Of a DNA stretch of 64,000 bases, positions 21,336 to 32,352 are shown piece after piece. Each line of letters begins with the position of its first letter. Position 1 is the first letter of the stretch. Source of the DNA: Phialophora verrucosa (Eukaryota > Ascomycota > Eurotiomycetes > Chaetothyriales > Herpotrichiellaceae). A program made the position numbers and the translations under genes. Below the pieces are notes generated by a model, which was not told where the DNA came from, did not search any database, and saw only the letters and a program-made list of their open reading frames with translations. The stretch is from NCBI GenBank assembly GCA_002099365.1, contig MSED01000005.1, positions 1,736,001-1,800,000 on the forward strand, written 5' to 3'.

Positions 21336-24300
21336 TTACCCTCTTCGACCTCGGCCTCCTGAGTACACAGTTTGCATGGGCGATGAGACAAAATATTGCT
21401 GTTGCGGATAATTGTACATGTTGGATGGCATATTCTGCAGAAAGTTTTGGGGCGGGAAACCACTCGAGCCAATAACGGGACTCATCTGAGCAGAGTAAGA
21501 AAGGGGGGACGAAGATGGGTTCGCCATCGGGCGAAAAGGGTCGACGACCGAAGGAGGCGTTGCGTATCCATTGTATCCATTGGGCATGTAACCCGTGTTG
21601 CCTCGTTGAGGTGCCGTTGAAGGGAAGCCCTGATACTGCGACTGAGGCGTCATTTGTTGGTAAGGAGGCTGTGAATATTGCTGTTGCGCTTGGAAACTAT
21701 TCATATTGTATGGAGAAAAACCGAACGAATCCGCTGATCCAGTCCTGATCGGACTTATCCCATTGTCGAAAGTGTTACCGTTGACACTGGGAACGAAATT
21801 CCCACTGTACTGGCGCTGGGGGAAGCCCTGCTGTGGCAAGCCGTGTGCGGGCATCTGTTGTTGCTGAGCTGGAGCCATAGGACGAGCCCGGTCATTCGCT
21901 GGATGCCCATGGGCAGGGTACTGCTGCATTGCAGGCTGAATGGGCCTTGAGGATAGTCCAACTTCGTCCATGATCCTCTTGTAACCTTGATTTGGCTGAG
22001 CCTTGATCTTGCTCAGCACCTTCGAGACGTTCTGGACCACCTCTGGTCTCATGTTCTCGTCAAGGAAAGGCGTCGTCAAGATCTTGAAAATGAGCGTCAC
22101 CCCGGAAGTCTGGTCGCACAAGATCTGTTCGAGCACGCTGTCGGTTGGGCCAAAGAAGAGAGCTTTCAACACCATGTCCCTGGCTTCAGGCTCATTTCGC
22201 TGGTTGATGACTTTGAGCACAGTGAGATACGCCACTTTGTGCGTGCAGAGCTGGACAAGATGGGGTATCAACCTCGGGGCCAGAACTGAGCGCCGGTGAG
22301 GGAAGGTGCAGGTATCAAGCAGCCAAGTCAACAACAAAGCTCCATTGGCATTTTGAGCAAGCTGGACGCTATGCAGAGCAATGGCTGCCGCCAGCAGACG
22401 TTGCTGATTTTTGGTGGCGTGGTGAGCTTCCAGACACGCCCGCATTGCTCTGGCTCCAAACCGGCCTTGGGCGATTTCCCAAAGCTGACTGAGCATCGTC
22501 TCGAAGATGAAGTCGTTGTAAGGTGGTCCGAAGCGAAGGCAGCATTGCAGCACGTAGTTGCCGTACTGATCGAGGAAGAGTGGCACTGTGTACGGACGTA
22601 GGGTGTCCACGATCAATTGGATCTGCGTCTCGGTCTTGCTGACTTCAATGATCTTTTGAGCGGCCCAGGTACCATTCTTATGGACTCCAATTTCTGCGAG
22701 ATGAGGAGCAATGCGTGTCAACATCTGTTCTTTAGTCTGCTCCGAACAATATTCGAAGAGTTTCTGCACGACGGTGTTGCCCAGATAGTCCGAGGACAAC
22801 TCGGCAATCTCGGGAAGCATGTCGATGGCGATCTGCTCGATTTCTTGCAATCCACAAGCGCCATTGTCAATTCGTTTACGGATGTCCCGTAATCTAGGAG
22901 CGTCGTACATCCTTGTAGCGCTGGGCTCTGGAATGGGAGGAATTTCCTTCGCAAAGCGGTTGAAACGAATGGCGCTCTCAATGTTACCGGAAATCGCTGC
23001 TAGGTCCGACTGCTGGCCGCCAAAATCGAGCACGATTTGCAGAATGTCGGGCTGCAGCTCGGTCAACCGGTCAGCAGCCGGCAGGTTTAGAGTACTCTGG
23101 GCGTGCATGGAGCCCGTAGGGCTACCGGATGTATCGTGAGCCTGTGATGGTCCTGCTTCAGTATTGCCGTTTGATCCTGGAGGTGGCGTGGCATTTTGTA
23201 CTGGGGTGATGGACACCGATGCATTTGGAGCCTTAGCAAACCCGATCCTAACGGGCCCGGCGCCAGGGAAGATTTCCTTTCCGTTGAGCAGCTGCCGAGC
23301 ACGAACGGCATGCTCGACGGATTCGAAGTTGACAAAACCGCAGTTTTTGTGGGTGAGCACTCTCGTCGACTCTATAGTGCCATACCGACTGAAAATGGCG
23401 TCCAACGACGACATGGTGGTTGAGTTCGGAATGGAACCAATCCAGAGTGATCGAGAGATCTGCACATCAGAGTCGTCCAGTCCCTCAAAGGACAACGGCA
23501 TATTTTCGCCAATTGTCAGATGCTGCAGCGAGTCTGTGAGTGCAGGTTTCTCTAACATCTCTGAGGCCTGCATGTCAAAACCCATGTCAATGCCGTCCGC
23601 GGGCTGCTGAACGAAGTTTCGGAGCGAGGTACGTTGAGGAGTTTCAACGAGTCCAGCCGTGCGAGCTCTTGGGCGGGCGGCACTGGCGTTCACTGCAAAA
23701 GCCTGGACTGCTTGATTATGTAGGCGGACCTTCTCCTGAACCATTTCGTACTCGGCCTCCAGTGCAGCAGCCGCCGAGGGCGTCAAAGTGCCACTTTGGA
23801 ACAACGGAAAGCTGGCATTCCCTTCCTGGCTTTCGGTCTGGTATTTAGACTGTGTGTTGACCGAGAAGGATCTAAAACGGCTGGAGTTGCGCATTCCAAA
23901 ACCCAACACGTCTGGAACGTTGGGGTCATGCGGACGGCCAGTGTCATTTGCGGCCTGACGCAACACACCAGATCTTGACTGCTGAGGAGGTTCAGCCAGC
24001 CCAAGGTAATCGAGAGTGCGCACACCCGAGTCGGACATGCCATCCTTGGAGTATCCTGACGGCTGAGGGGAAGTGGGATCCTCAGCCGAACTGATGCTCG
24101 TTAGGGTGGCCGCGCGAGTCCTCGTTCCCCAGCCGGAACTGAAGGTATTCTGGCCGAAAGCACCTGAATTGCCGAGCAGACTGGCCCGCTGAGGCATGCT
24201 TCCCGCACGAAGCCTGGACAAAAGTGCCGACGTGGCCGGATTCGCTTGGTTGGAAGAAGTCGAGTAGAATGCGGTTTCCGCAGCTGAAGTGGACCCGGGC

Positions 24301-24782
24301 CGAAAAGGACTGGTTGACGGCGTTGGACGAGAAGTTTTGGAGGTCAAAACGTTAACACCGTTGACAGTCCCTACTGGGGAGATCCGCGAAGGGAGGGTTC
24401 CTGCACGACCTCGTCGGGCCGGGCTGTTGATTCCAGTCTCTGTGAGTGGCACCAGATCAGGGAAGCCATCTTGACTAGGAGATTCCGGAATCTCGAAGAG
24501 CGGCGTAGAAGTACCACTGGTAGGAGGTCCCCAGATATTCGGGGTCAGACCAGTCTGAGATTGTAGTTCACGGGTACGTTTGGGGAAGAGTCGGGAGGCT
24601 TGTTCGTGCAGAGGAGAACCAGCTCCAACTCTTGCACTGGACAAGCCAGCCAGTCCAGACGAGGATTTGGCACCTCCGAACGGAGACTTGCTGGTGGGCA
24701 CCGAGGAAGGGTCGGCGAGGGGTGCCAAACCCGAGAGATTTATATTGAGAGGCCCGTCTGGCCTTGTAGTGGGAGGAGCCAT
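21336..24782 (-). CDS. PUF-family RNA-binding protein with an RRM (Jsn1/Puf2-like)
   Basis: One long exon of 1148 residues from MAPPTTRPDG. The N-terminal 420 residues are low-complexity, rich in Ser/Pro/Gly. An RRM lies at about 443-520 (SRSLWIGSIPNSTTMSSLDA; CGFVNFESVEHAVRARQLL). PUF repeats run from about 620 to 960 (SSDYLGNTVVQKLFEYC; KNGTWAAQKIIEV; YGNYVLQCCLRFG; GARAMRACLEAHH). The tail is Gln/Pro/Tyr-rich and ends GGRGRRG. RRM plus PUF is the Jsn1 and Puf2 arrangement in yeast; those proteins bind 3' UTRs of mRNAs for membrane and mitochondrial proteins. The stop at 21336-21338 lies inside a perfect donor (GTAAGT); splicing a 51-bp intron (21339-21289) would end the protein one residue later at 21282. 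Which form is made is open. Confidence 0.93.
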   Translation of the reverse strand: MAPPTTRPDGPLNINLSGLAPLADPSSVPTSKSPFGGAKSSSGLAGLSSARVGAGSPLHEQASRLFPKRTRELQSQTGLTPNIWGPPTSGTSTPLFEIPESPSQDGFPDLVPLTETGINSPARRGRAGTLPSRISPVGTVNGVNVLTSKTSRPTPSTSPFRPGSTSAAETAFYSTSSNQANPATSALLSRLRAGSMPQRASLLGNSGAFGQNTFSSGWGTRTRAATLTSISSAEDPTSPQPSGYSKDGMSDSGVRTLDYLGLAEPPQQSRSGVLRQAANDTGRPHDPNVPDVLGFGMRNSSRFRSFSVNTQSKYQTESQEGNASFPLFQSGTLTPSAAAALEAEYEMVQEKVRLHNQAVQAFAVNASAARPRARTAGLVETPQRTSLRNFVQQPADGIDMGFDMQASEMLEKPALTDSLQHLTIGENMPLSFEGLDDSDVQISRSLWIGSIPNSTTMSSLDAIFSRYGTIESTRVLTHKNCGFVNFESVEHAVRARQLLNGKEIFPGAGPVRIGFAKAPNASVSITPVQNATPPPGSNGNTEAGPSQAHDTSGSPTGSMHAQSTLNLPAADRLTELQPDILQIVLDFGGQQSDLAAISGNIESAIRFNRFAKEIPPIPEPSATRMYDAPRLRDIRKRIDNGACGLQEIEQIAIDMLPEIAELSSDYLGNTVVQKLFEYCSEQTKEQMLTRIAPHLAEIGVHKNGTWAAQKIIEVSKTETQIQLIVDTLRPYTVPLFLDQYGNYVLQCCLRFGPPYNDFIFETMLSQLWEIAQGRFGARAMRACLEAHHATKNQQRLLAAAIALHSVQLAQNANGALLLTWLLDTCTFPHRRSVLAPRLIPHLVQLCTHKVAYLTVLKVINQRNEPEARDMVLKALFFGPTDSVLEQILCDQTSGVTLIFKILTTPFLDENMRPEVVQNVSKVLSKIKAQPNQGYKRIMDEVGLSSRPIQPAMQQYPAHGHPANDRARPMAPAQQQQMPAHGLPQQGFPQRQYSGNFVPSVNGNTFDNGISPIRTGSADSFGFSPYNMNSFQAQQQYSQPPYQQMTPQSQYQGFPSTAPQRGNTGYMPNGYNGYATPPSVVDPFRPMANPSSSPLSYSAQMSPVIGSSGFPPQNFLQNMPSNMYNYPQQQYFVSSPMQTVYSGGRGRRG

Positions 24783-27700
24783 GGGAAGCTCTCAGAAGCC
24801 TTCAGACTGCAACCAAGTAGATTTTTGTGCCAAGTCGAAAAATTATGTATAGAGCCAACTCTTCCCCGTGGAGGCTTCAATCGAATAGGGCACTAGGTGT
24901 CAGGCCTTCGTATAACGGTTGGACGCTCCCAGCGATACAGAGGTGTCCGAGGAATTGTCTGACCTTCACTCGGGTACGTGCGGACGAGGATGTGCAGTCA
25001 CCGCTATACCAGTTGTGATTGCGTCGCAGGGAGAGAGCAGTCGAGTGGAAGATTCAAGTCTCGAAGCGAGTCGACATCGGTTGTACTGGGAGGAGGGCAG
25101 CTCGGATAGCAGGATATTACTTTAAGAGCGGTCGGTTGCGAGCGGAGAAGGAGAGACTGTGGACTGCCGTATTAACACAAAGTGATGGAAATAGAGAGAA
25201 TTGAATAAAGCAGCTCTCCAGGGCTGAAGGGGAATTACGGGACGGCCGAAGATGCAACTGTAAGTGAGGGCAAAGAGAGAAGGAAGGTGAAGCAGCAGTT
25301 TGGTGGATGAATTAGGGGCAGAACTGCTAGACTGGAGGTAAGGTGAGGTTTGGGTTGCGCAGACAGTTACAGAGCGACACACGTCAACGGCTGCTATGCA
25401 AAGTACGGGGAAGAAGCTCGACTATCTGACGCACAAGCACCTTCTCGGTCTAGTCACCCTGTGAAGATTTCGTTGCTAGGTGGAACTGCGAGACCGCTTC
25501 TACGAGCTCGTACGAGTACTGTGTTTCTTCCTCCAACGCAAAGTGTCGTCGGCCATGCCAGGGACGGACAGATCATTGCCATAATGAAGGTCAGGTCGAG
25601 GAGGCCTGGCATTCGGAAGGCGACTGGCCAGTGGCAGCTCACTTTTCAAGTTTTCTTCAATGCCACTTCCTTCGGCCCAGATTACGCTCTGCTACCGGAA
25701 TGGAACACGGAGCACACGAAGCATGAGCCGCGAAGAAGGATTATGCCAGCTACTCGGTGGCTCTTCGTGTCCATGGGGCCTATCGTTGCTCTGATCCCGC
25801 TTTTTTCAAACCACCGAGCCCGTCCAACTTGCGCCCCATGAAACGGCTTCTGTGTGTCAATTATGCGCTCAAATTTCTTTCCACGATCCTGAACCCCAAG
25901 CATTCAAGACGTGACTGAGGAGATGGACGACTCGCATGAGCTTGCACTAATTGAGCTCTCCAACAGCAAAGCACGAGAGCATTACCGAGTATTCAATAGT
26001 TCTTCGCATTCCTTTGGCACTGGAGGCCGGTGGCCGTGATGGACAACCTGAAACACTGGCGCCCGACACCCACAGCCAACCACGTTGCTCCAGCTCCAGG
26101 CTATGTCGATGTGGATTCTGGCTTAAGGCATATCAGCGGCTTGGTCCGAGCGCCTGTGTGTCCTGGAAAATGCCTGCGATTCTGTACGTCCATTTTTCCC
26201 GGGGATCATATTGGTTGAAACCTGAGAGTGGCCCCTGAGAGCTGCATTCAACCAGGCTCGTCATAGACTAACAGACTCTCACTCTTTCAATTGCAGTCAT
26301 CGGTCGAATGCCATGTCAGCACTGTCTGGAACTGCCTAATGCATCTATTAATATTGCGCTATATCACACCGAACGTGCCAAGCTCGAAGAGCTCGGTGTT
26401 TGGGCCACACGCAGCGTGAGCAGTTCTACAACTGTTAGTCACGTGCCAGCATCCGTCAACCCTTTCAAGCTTCCCACATATCGAACTGTTCGGCATCAGT
26501 CTTGAGGATCCTGTGAGAAAGTGCTAGCTTAGAATGATCAGGCGATATTCGCAGATGTGAAGGACTATGGAGAAAATGTGCTTTGTTGGCCAACTGGATC
26601 CCGCAACTGCGCATCGCGCTTGACTGTAGGTTCGGATCGGCCGCATGCAAAGTGTCAGCTCTTGAGAGCTCGGATTATGCCTCTCGACTACTCTGTAGAA
26701 GTTTTTGTTTCATTGATCAGCACTCGATATCCCAGTAGTAGGCCAGCAACGTGCAAGGTTATCAGGAGTTCTACGGAGTACTACTCGTACCTCGTGCAAG
26801 CTCCTACCTTTGATATTCAGTTGAGCCATGGCACCTTTGGGATGCTGGTTTTGCACAAGAGCTTGTGAGTGTGGTGTGCCACCACCAGCTAGTGTTAATG
26901 AGGAACTCGAACTCCGAATCTCGTATCTCGATCCGCGCCCCTTTTCCAAGCCTTTCTAAGCGATGAACGCCGGTTCCTCCAGGCACTTGAACGGTGGCTC
27001 ATGTTACCACGCTATTGACAGAAGTCACAGTGTATCGTGAGGAGATCTCTGAGCCTACTCTAAAGCAATGTCCTGTCATGCACTCCCTAGGCAGAGCTAC
27101 AGAGACTGGACTCAAAAACGGAGCTTTGCAATCAGGTGTTGTACAGTTATGATCATTCGAGATCTGCAGAGCCATTCCATTACAGGAGCGGACCTCTTGT
27201 CGCCAGCTTGACCATGGCGCAACTGCCTCCCAGAGACAAGATTGTCAGACATGGCAACTGCTTGCTGTTTCAGATGCGAGCATTGTAGAAGACGGACTGA
27301 GTTCTTATCAGGCAGCTCTTCGATGACTGGTGTGCAAAACGAGGCTACTGGCCCTTCAATCACCACAAATGATCTTCCTCGATCGCAAACCGTTTGAGAT
27401 GAGTGTGGGCCTTAAACCACAACGCACTGATGGAGGGGCAAGAGACGACTTCATGGTGAACCGCAGAAGCAACAATAATGCTCTTTTTCTCCCGCTTGGG
27501 ATTCATCTTGAGGTTGTCTGGAGTACAACTACAGCCCGCTGCAATGTGGAGGTGAGTAGCGTTATACATAGTTAAGGAAACCCTGAAAAGTCATCGTGAA
27601 CAAGGCTACTTGCCGGGGAGGTTCCTGCCAAGCTGTTGCCTCACTTCGGTACCGCTCCTACTTGTGGAGCCGGTTCCATCAATGAATACCGTGATGGCTT

Positions 27701-27958
27701 TTGTTACTCCGACTTGAACTCGATCGGAAAGTCATCAAACATCATCCGAAGAGCATCACGAGGCGTTCGTGATCTTCATTTTTTCGACTTTACTTTCCGA
27801 TCAGTTTCCCATCCATGCCCTGTCAACGAACTCCTGATTGGAAGGGACGCTAAATACTCCTCCTACTCGGTGTGCGCTTTACATTCGTCATCTTCAGTCA
27901 CCTCTTCCTCACTCTGGCCGTACCAATTCCCAATCTGCGATGACCTTCTATACTCAGC
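24783..27958. promoter_or_regulatory. Divergent 3.2-kb intergenic region between the PUF gene and the Myb gene
   Basis: Both flanking genes start outward, so this gap contains both promoters and probably long leaders. Purine-rich tracts on the plus strand (about 25010-25215) sit upstream of the PUF gene. No ORF inside resembles a protein; those present overlap in several frames. Long 5' leaders would fit post-transcriptional control of an RNA-binding protein, but that is only a guess. Confidence 0.4.
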
Positions 27959-29722
27959 ATGAACGGTATTACCGAGCCGTTACCCGGCCTCCTTGACGAT
28001 CCTCAATTCCAGATTTCCGACTTGCCTGCACTAACCGATTTCCACATTGCGCCCCTCCGAGACCCTGCCCCGAGCCGCCATGCGAATGTTCCTCTACCTC
28101 TCGAGCCTGTTGCGGGCAACATCCTCAATAACAGCAGAACGACCAAGAGCGCTGCCGCTCGTGATGATGACTCTGAGAAGAGGCGGGCTCCTAAAATCAC
28201 TCCCAGTGATGTGCTTCTGGCAAGAGAGGCCAAGAAACCGCATTTGGCCATTAGTGAGCTGCTGGAAGCCAACGACGGCCCTGACATGGTCCCTACACAA
28301 CTGCCCTCTTTCGTCAGTTTGTCTGTAGTCGAAAAGTCGCCTATACAGGCTCCGTCTCCTTTGGAACGCGGCCACGCTCAGAAGCGGTTGAGATTGGACG
28401 CGGAGGGCGAGTCTGTTGCTCTCGAGATGATAAGGCATCTGCCTCGTCCTGCTCAGAAGGAAGACCAACGAAATCGGCCTGCTCCCCTTTTACCAGCTAT
28501 GGTCACAGGACTGCATGAGCCTCCTCCTTCTGCAGCTCTTCTACCATCCATCGACGTTGCTTCCAGACCTTCTGCTCCTCGTTCTACCACTACCTCTAAA
28601 ATCCATGTCAAGGACATGCTGACTGAGTCGCATCCGGACTCTGTACCTTGGCCGGCCCCTCCCGCTCCGGTTGTTGAGAAACAAGTGTCTTGTGCACAGG
28701 AGGCTGTAGCTAAGCACCCAACTCCGGTTAAGGAAATTGTCCCAGCCACTACGGAATCTACCCCGTCTGTGCTTCCTTGGAAAGACAACAAGCCTCGCCG
28801 TGCCCGTCGGAAATGGAGTGAAAGTGAGACAAGAGATCTCCTGGCTGGCGTGAAGAAGTACGGGATGGGAAAATGGAAGCAAATACTTGATGATCCATCT
28901 TTCAACTTCAGCGAACGGAGTTCGGTCGATCTGAAAGACAGATACCGTGTCTGTGCGAACAATGACTCGGCCCCCAAGTTAGAGACACATGTGAGCAGCA
29001 CCAAGAATTCTGTTCAAGAGCAAACGGCTCCTACGGAAGGTGCAGGACCATCGCTCTCACCCATTAAAGGTACAGAGGGAGATTCCCCACTTGAACAGGG
29101 CAATCCCCCGAAACAGCGTCGTAAGCGTCGGGCTTGGACAGGTGCTGAAGATGAAAGCCTACTGCGGGGTGTGGCCAAGCATGGGTTCCAGTGGACTGCC
29201 ATTCACGATGACCCTGAGCTCGACCTGGCGCATAGACGAGCTACTGACCTTCGAGATCGTATCAGAAATAAGTTTCCAGATGGGTACAAGCATGCGGAAA
29301 CTGCGCCATTGAGGTCGGAGGTCAAGAAGGCAGAGAAGCTGTCAGTTTCTTCCACAGGAACCTCTGATGCTCCTAATCCGGGTAGCGCGGCGTCGACAGC
29401 CAGGAACCCGCCGCCAGTGATTCACAACAGCACCTCTGCGACAACCTCAGCCAAAATGGGCACACCAACCCAGACGAGGGCCGTCCATAGCAAGGTGAAA
29501 TCGTCGACCTCCGCTAGCTCACTGACAATGCTGCTGCGGAGCGACGATGTAGATATGGAACCTACCAAGGAGAAAGCCCTCCAAGAGAAGGACCGGGAGA
29601 GGGAAAGAGACCAGCAGGTGGGAGTTACCCTACCGAGCTTTACCCTCGAAGTGGACGATGATATGGATTGGGAGGATAATCGACTGCCTCCCCTACACGA
29701 GTGGGACGAGATCGGGATATGA
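27959..29722 (+). CDS. Two-Myb telomere-repeat binding protein, Teb1/Tay1-like
   Basis: A single exon of 587 residues (MNGITEPLPGLLDD). Two Myb/SANT repeats are separated by about 60 residues: residues of about 280-335 (RRKWSESETRDLLAGVKKYG, then SVDLKDRYRVC) and 386-440 (RRAWTGAEDESLLRGVAKHG, then ATDLRDRIRNKFP). The VDLKDRYR and TDLRDRIR ends are telobox-type third helices, which in Taz1, Trf and Tay1 read TTAGGG-like repeats. Two adjacent telobox Myb domains in one protein is the layout of S. pombe Teb1 and Yarrowia Tay1, which bind telomeric repeats and related promoter sites. The remainder is polar and low-complexity. Nuclear location is expected from basic stretches before each Myb. Function as telomere or promoter binder is inferred from the family. 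Confidence 0.85.
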   Translation: MNGITEPLPGLLDDPQFQISDLPALTDFHIAPLRDPAPSRHANVPLPLEPVAGNILNNSRTTKSAAARDDDSEKRRAPKITPSDVLLAREAKKPHLAISELLEANDGPDMVPTQLPSFVSLSVVEKSPIQAPSPLERGHAQKRLRLDAEGESVALEMIRHLPRPAQKEDQRNRPAPLLPAMVTGLHEPPPSAALLPSIDVASRPSAPRSTTTSKIHVKDMLTESHPDSVPWPAPPAPVVEKQVSCAQEAVAKHPTPVKEIVPATTESTPSVLPWKDNKPRRARRKWSESETRDLLAGVKKYGMGKWKQILDDPSFNFSERSSVDLKDRYRVCANNDSAPKLETHVSSTKNSVQEQTAPTEGAGPSLSPIKGTEGDSPLEQGNPPKQRRKRRAWTGAEDESLLRGVAKHGFQWTAIHDDPELDLAHRRATDLRDRIRNKFPDGYKHAETAPLRSEVKKAEKLSVSSTGTSDAPNPGSAASTARNPPPVIHNSTSATTSAKMGTPTQTRAVHSKVKSSTSASSLTMLLRSDDVDMEPTKEKALQEKDRERERDQQVGVTLPSFTLEVDDDMDWEDNRLPPLHEWDEIGI

Positions 29723-31353
29723 ACGAGAGCAGAGGACTGGGATATGAGCCAAAGCAGAGAATATCGCCAAGGAGTCTCCTAATACCGGAGATAGTATGCC
29801 GTGCCTCAACCTTGGCTCCCCGGAATTAAGACTCGACTAATACAAAACCATATCTGGATTGGAGGGAGGTCAATCTGGAAGGGATCACCATCGATGAAGG
29901 ATATACATTTTGCCCGGAAGACTCCATGCTAAACCGGCACGGGATATTGGGAGGAATTTGGGAATTTGGACGGGCTTCTGGACCTGGCGCCCGCTGTTAC
30001 TTGCACATCATTGCCGGAGCTTGCTTATTTTGGAGGGGCATTGGGATGGACAGGCAGGACTTGCACAGATCTCTGACGGCCCCGAGGAAACATGGATGGA
30101 AATGGATGGGAAAAGGAAATACTTGCTGGCTCTTTATGATACCCCTATTGTGTACTTCGTTGAAGCGTGGATTGGGAACCATTGATTAGATAGACACAGT
30201 CAGTGATACGGGGCATGCATTTTGTGGCATGGCTGATCGGACGGGAAAAGTTAGTTGCTTTGGCTCAAAGACTCCGCTTGAGGAGGCAGCAAGAATACAT
30301 GGGCTGGAACTCGTCATGTTCTTACCGCCTACTCCTCATTTTCGCGCAAAAGTACTTCGTTGTGAAGACACCTTTACCTTCCAGATACAAGGACCAAAGT
30401 CCCATACTCTGGCCGTCCGCCAGGTGTGATGGCATGAAGTGAAAAACTGGGGGGAAAAAACCAGAGAATCCAGGATGCAACTAACATGCATAAGAGGAAC
30501 GCGAGCATCCGTTCTGCATACATCCATGATTAGATGTCCAACTATCACTATTCTATGCATGTATAGCCGAATGAGATGGCCCAAGAAAGATAGAGGGAGA
30601 CCCAACTTTGACGGCATTGGCATTGAAGAGGCGTAAGCGGTTCATGAATAGCTGGCATAACAGGAAAATGCGAACTGACGGCACAGGGGCATGTTGTGAG
30701 AACTGGACTTCTTGAGACGAGATGAGATTAAGTCATTGACACTGTACACCGATGACGGGGATGTTGGGTAGAATTCGGGGGCTAAATGGTGGAATCAATT
30801 AATTCACATCAGACAGGCCTGGGTGGACTCAACTCGAGTGTGCTTGCTTTGCTAGCTTTCGTTGGCGTTGAGTGTCTGATCTGCGTGTGTGTTGGCGTGC
30901 TCGAACCATATCCAGCTTTAGCTGGTGCTTTTCTCACTTGCAAGTCTTCAACTTTCCGCGGTTGTGTTGGAATGGACTTGGACAGTGATAATGTTCCCAT
31001 TGGGATTACAGACCTGGACACCGTTTCCCCCGAAGACCACGAGCATGTATATTCCCTCGCACCTCATGGCCCAAGCAAACAAAGAATACCACCGACCTCA
31101 ATTTTTGTTCGAAGAAAGGGCGTAAAAAGAATTCCTAGCGTAAAGATGCACCCCACCTAAACACGGGAAGCCTCGGGAGGAGGGCTTTCGGTTTTGGTAG
31201 TGTCTGATACCGCTCGTCGACGTTTTGGCGCTCGTTCGGGGTTGCCGAGTGTTGATTTTGTTCGTCATGTCGTTCCTCATTTCGTTCCTCATTCTGGTTT
31301 CTTGGTTGATAATTTGTTCCACGCTGGAGTGACTTGGGTTTGCGCTTGGCTTC
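29723..31353. other. Intergenic region between the Myb gene and SNX3
   Basis: About 1.6 kb between two converging transcripts. It contains only short ORFs without protein character. It should hold both 3' ends. Nothing else is seen. Confidence 0.45.
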
Positions 31354-31958
31354 TCACCAAGCATTTCGATCCCAATTTGGGTCTGTGTGTCCACGAGTTA
31401 GTTTCTTTCGAGCGGCCGCATCGCTAACCTGATCTTACCTTGTATGAACGCTCCAAGGACTTTACTCCCCGTCTGCAGCAGGGGATGTCCCACCACAATT
31501 TGCAGGAAGCGCTGCAACCCTTCTCGCCTGTGCTCGATCACATCATCCGAGAATCTGTTTGTAAACACCTTGCCCGGCAATGGAGGGATCGTGACTCTAG
31601 CGCTCTCTCGCTCGAGGATGTCTCGAAAGTACTCGAAGTCGGAGTAGCGGCGGCGGACAACGGAGTGACGCAGTTTGAAGGCTGGAATGTTGGTGCGTGT
31701 GTGAATCTCATAGGATGTGTACATGTTCCGCGGGGAGGAGCCGTGAGTCTGCGGATTCTTAACCTGATGCAGGCCGAGTGTTAGTATACGTAGTCAACGG
31801 GTGCGCTCGGCCTCGTGGTATGACGAGCGAAGGGAGTTCCTCCCATGTGGCCTACGGAAGGGAGCGACGGTACGGCGTACTTCTATCTCGAGGAAGTTCT
31901 CGGGGGGACCGTAAATCTCCTCGAAAGTCTGTTGCCGAGACTCTGGTAAGGCCTGCAT
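31354..31958 (-). CDS. SNX3: Sorting nexin 3 / Grd19
   Basis: Three exons, 31958-31881, 31763-31439 and 31382-31354, encode 143 residues. The first intron (117 bp) has a perfect TACTAAC branch site; the second is 56 bp. The protein starts MQALPESRQQTFEEIYGPPE and is almost entirely a PX domain: VRRRYSDFEYFRDILERES gives the RRYSDF phosphoinositide contact, followed by IPPLPGKVFTNRF and HRREGLQRFLQIV. The last exon adds DPNWDRNAW, the conserved fungal end. Snx3/Grd19 binds PI3P on early endosomes and works with retromer to recycle cargo to the Golgi. The length matches the family. It is divergent from POL5. Confidence 0.96.
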
Positions 31959-32352
31959 GACTGCGGGGTTTGCAAAGAGAAGCAGGCGACTGAACAAGGC
32001 GATATGTCGCGTGCGTCGGCAGTGGTAATGGTCTTATATGTCGATATCGTCGCGTGGAAGATGTGCAAAATGGGACTGCGGAATAGCTGTTTGCGTTGAA
32101 CTGTTATCAAGGAAGGGGTTTGCTTCTCGTCGTTTGTCACTTGAGGCTTTCCTTGTCGTCGAGAAGATTCCTGCCTGCGCCTGACCGTCACTTGAGCCTG
32201 GTTGGCGCGGAGCTGCCCCGCCTGGGACCCGGAAATACTTAGCGTGCCAAGACGCGGTAACCGTTTCGGGATGTTTGATGCGCAACTTTTCTAACTGAAC
32301 TTTTCGAACAATTGAGAAGTCCACATCCCTCGATCAAGTACGTTCGCCAGAC
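31959..32352. promoter_or_regulatory. Divergent promoter between SNX3 and POL5
   Basis: The two ATGs lie 394 bp apart on opposite strands, so this gap serves both genes. Short T-rich runs occur close to the POL5 start (ACTTTTC repeated near 32284-32308). No certain factor site can be named. Confidence 0.45.

Noticed and set aside
25350..25841. 163-codon plus-strand ORF in the PUF/Myb gap
   Set aside because: Composition is unlike the real genes nearby and the frame has no domain; probably leader or spacer sequence.
28453..29004. 183-codon minus-strand ORF over the Myb gene
   Set aside because: Antisense to the first Myb repeat; Ser-rich shadow without a domain.
31300..31450. Longer minus-strand reading of SNX3 ending KIRLAMRPLERN
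   Set aside because: This is read-through into the last intron; splicing gives the conserved DPNWDRNAW end.
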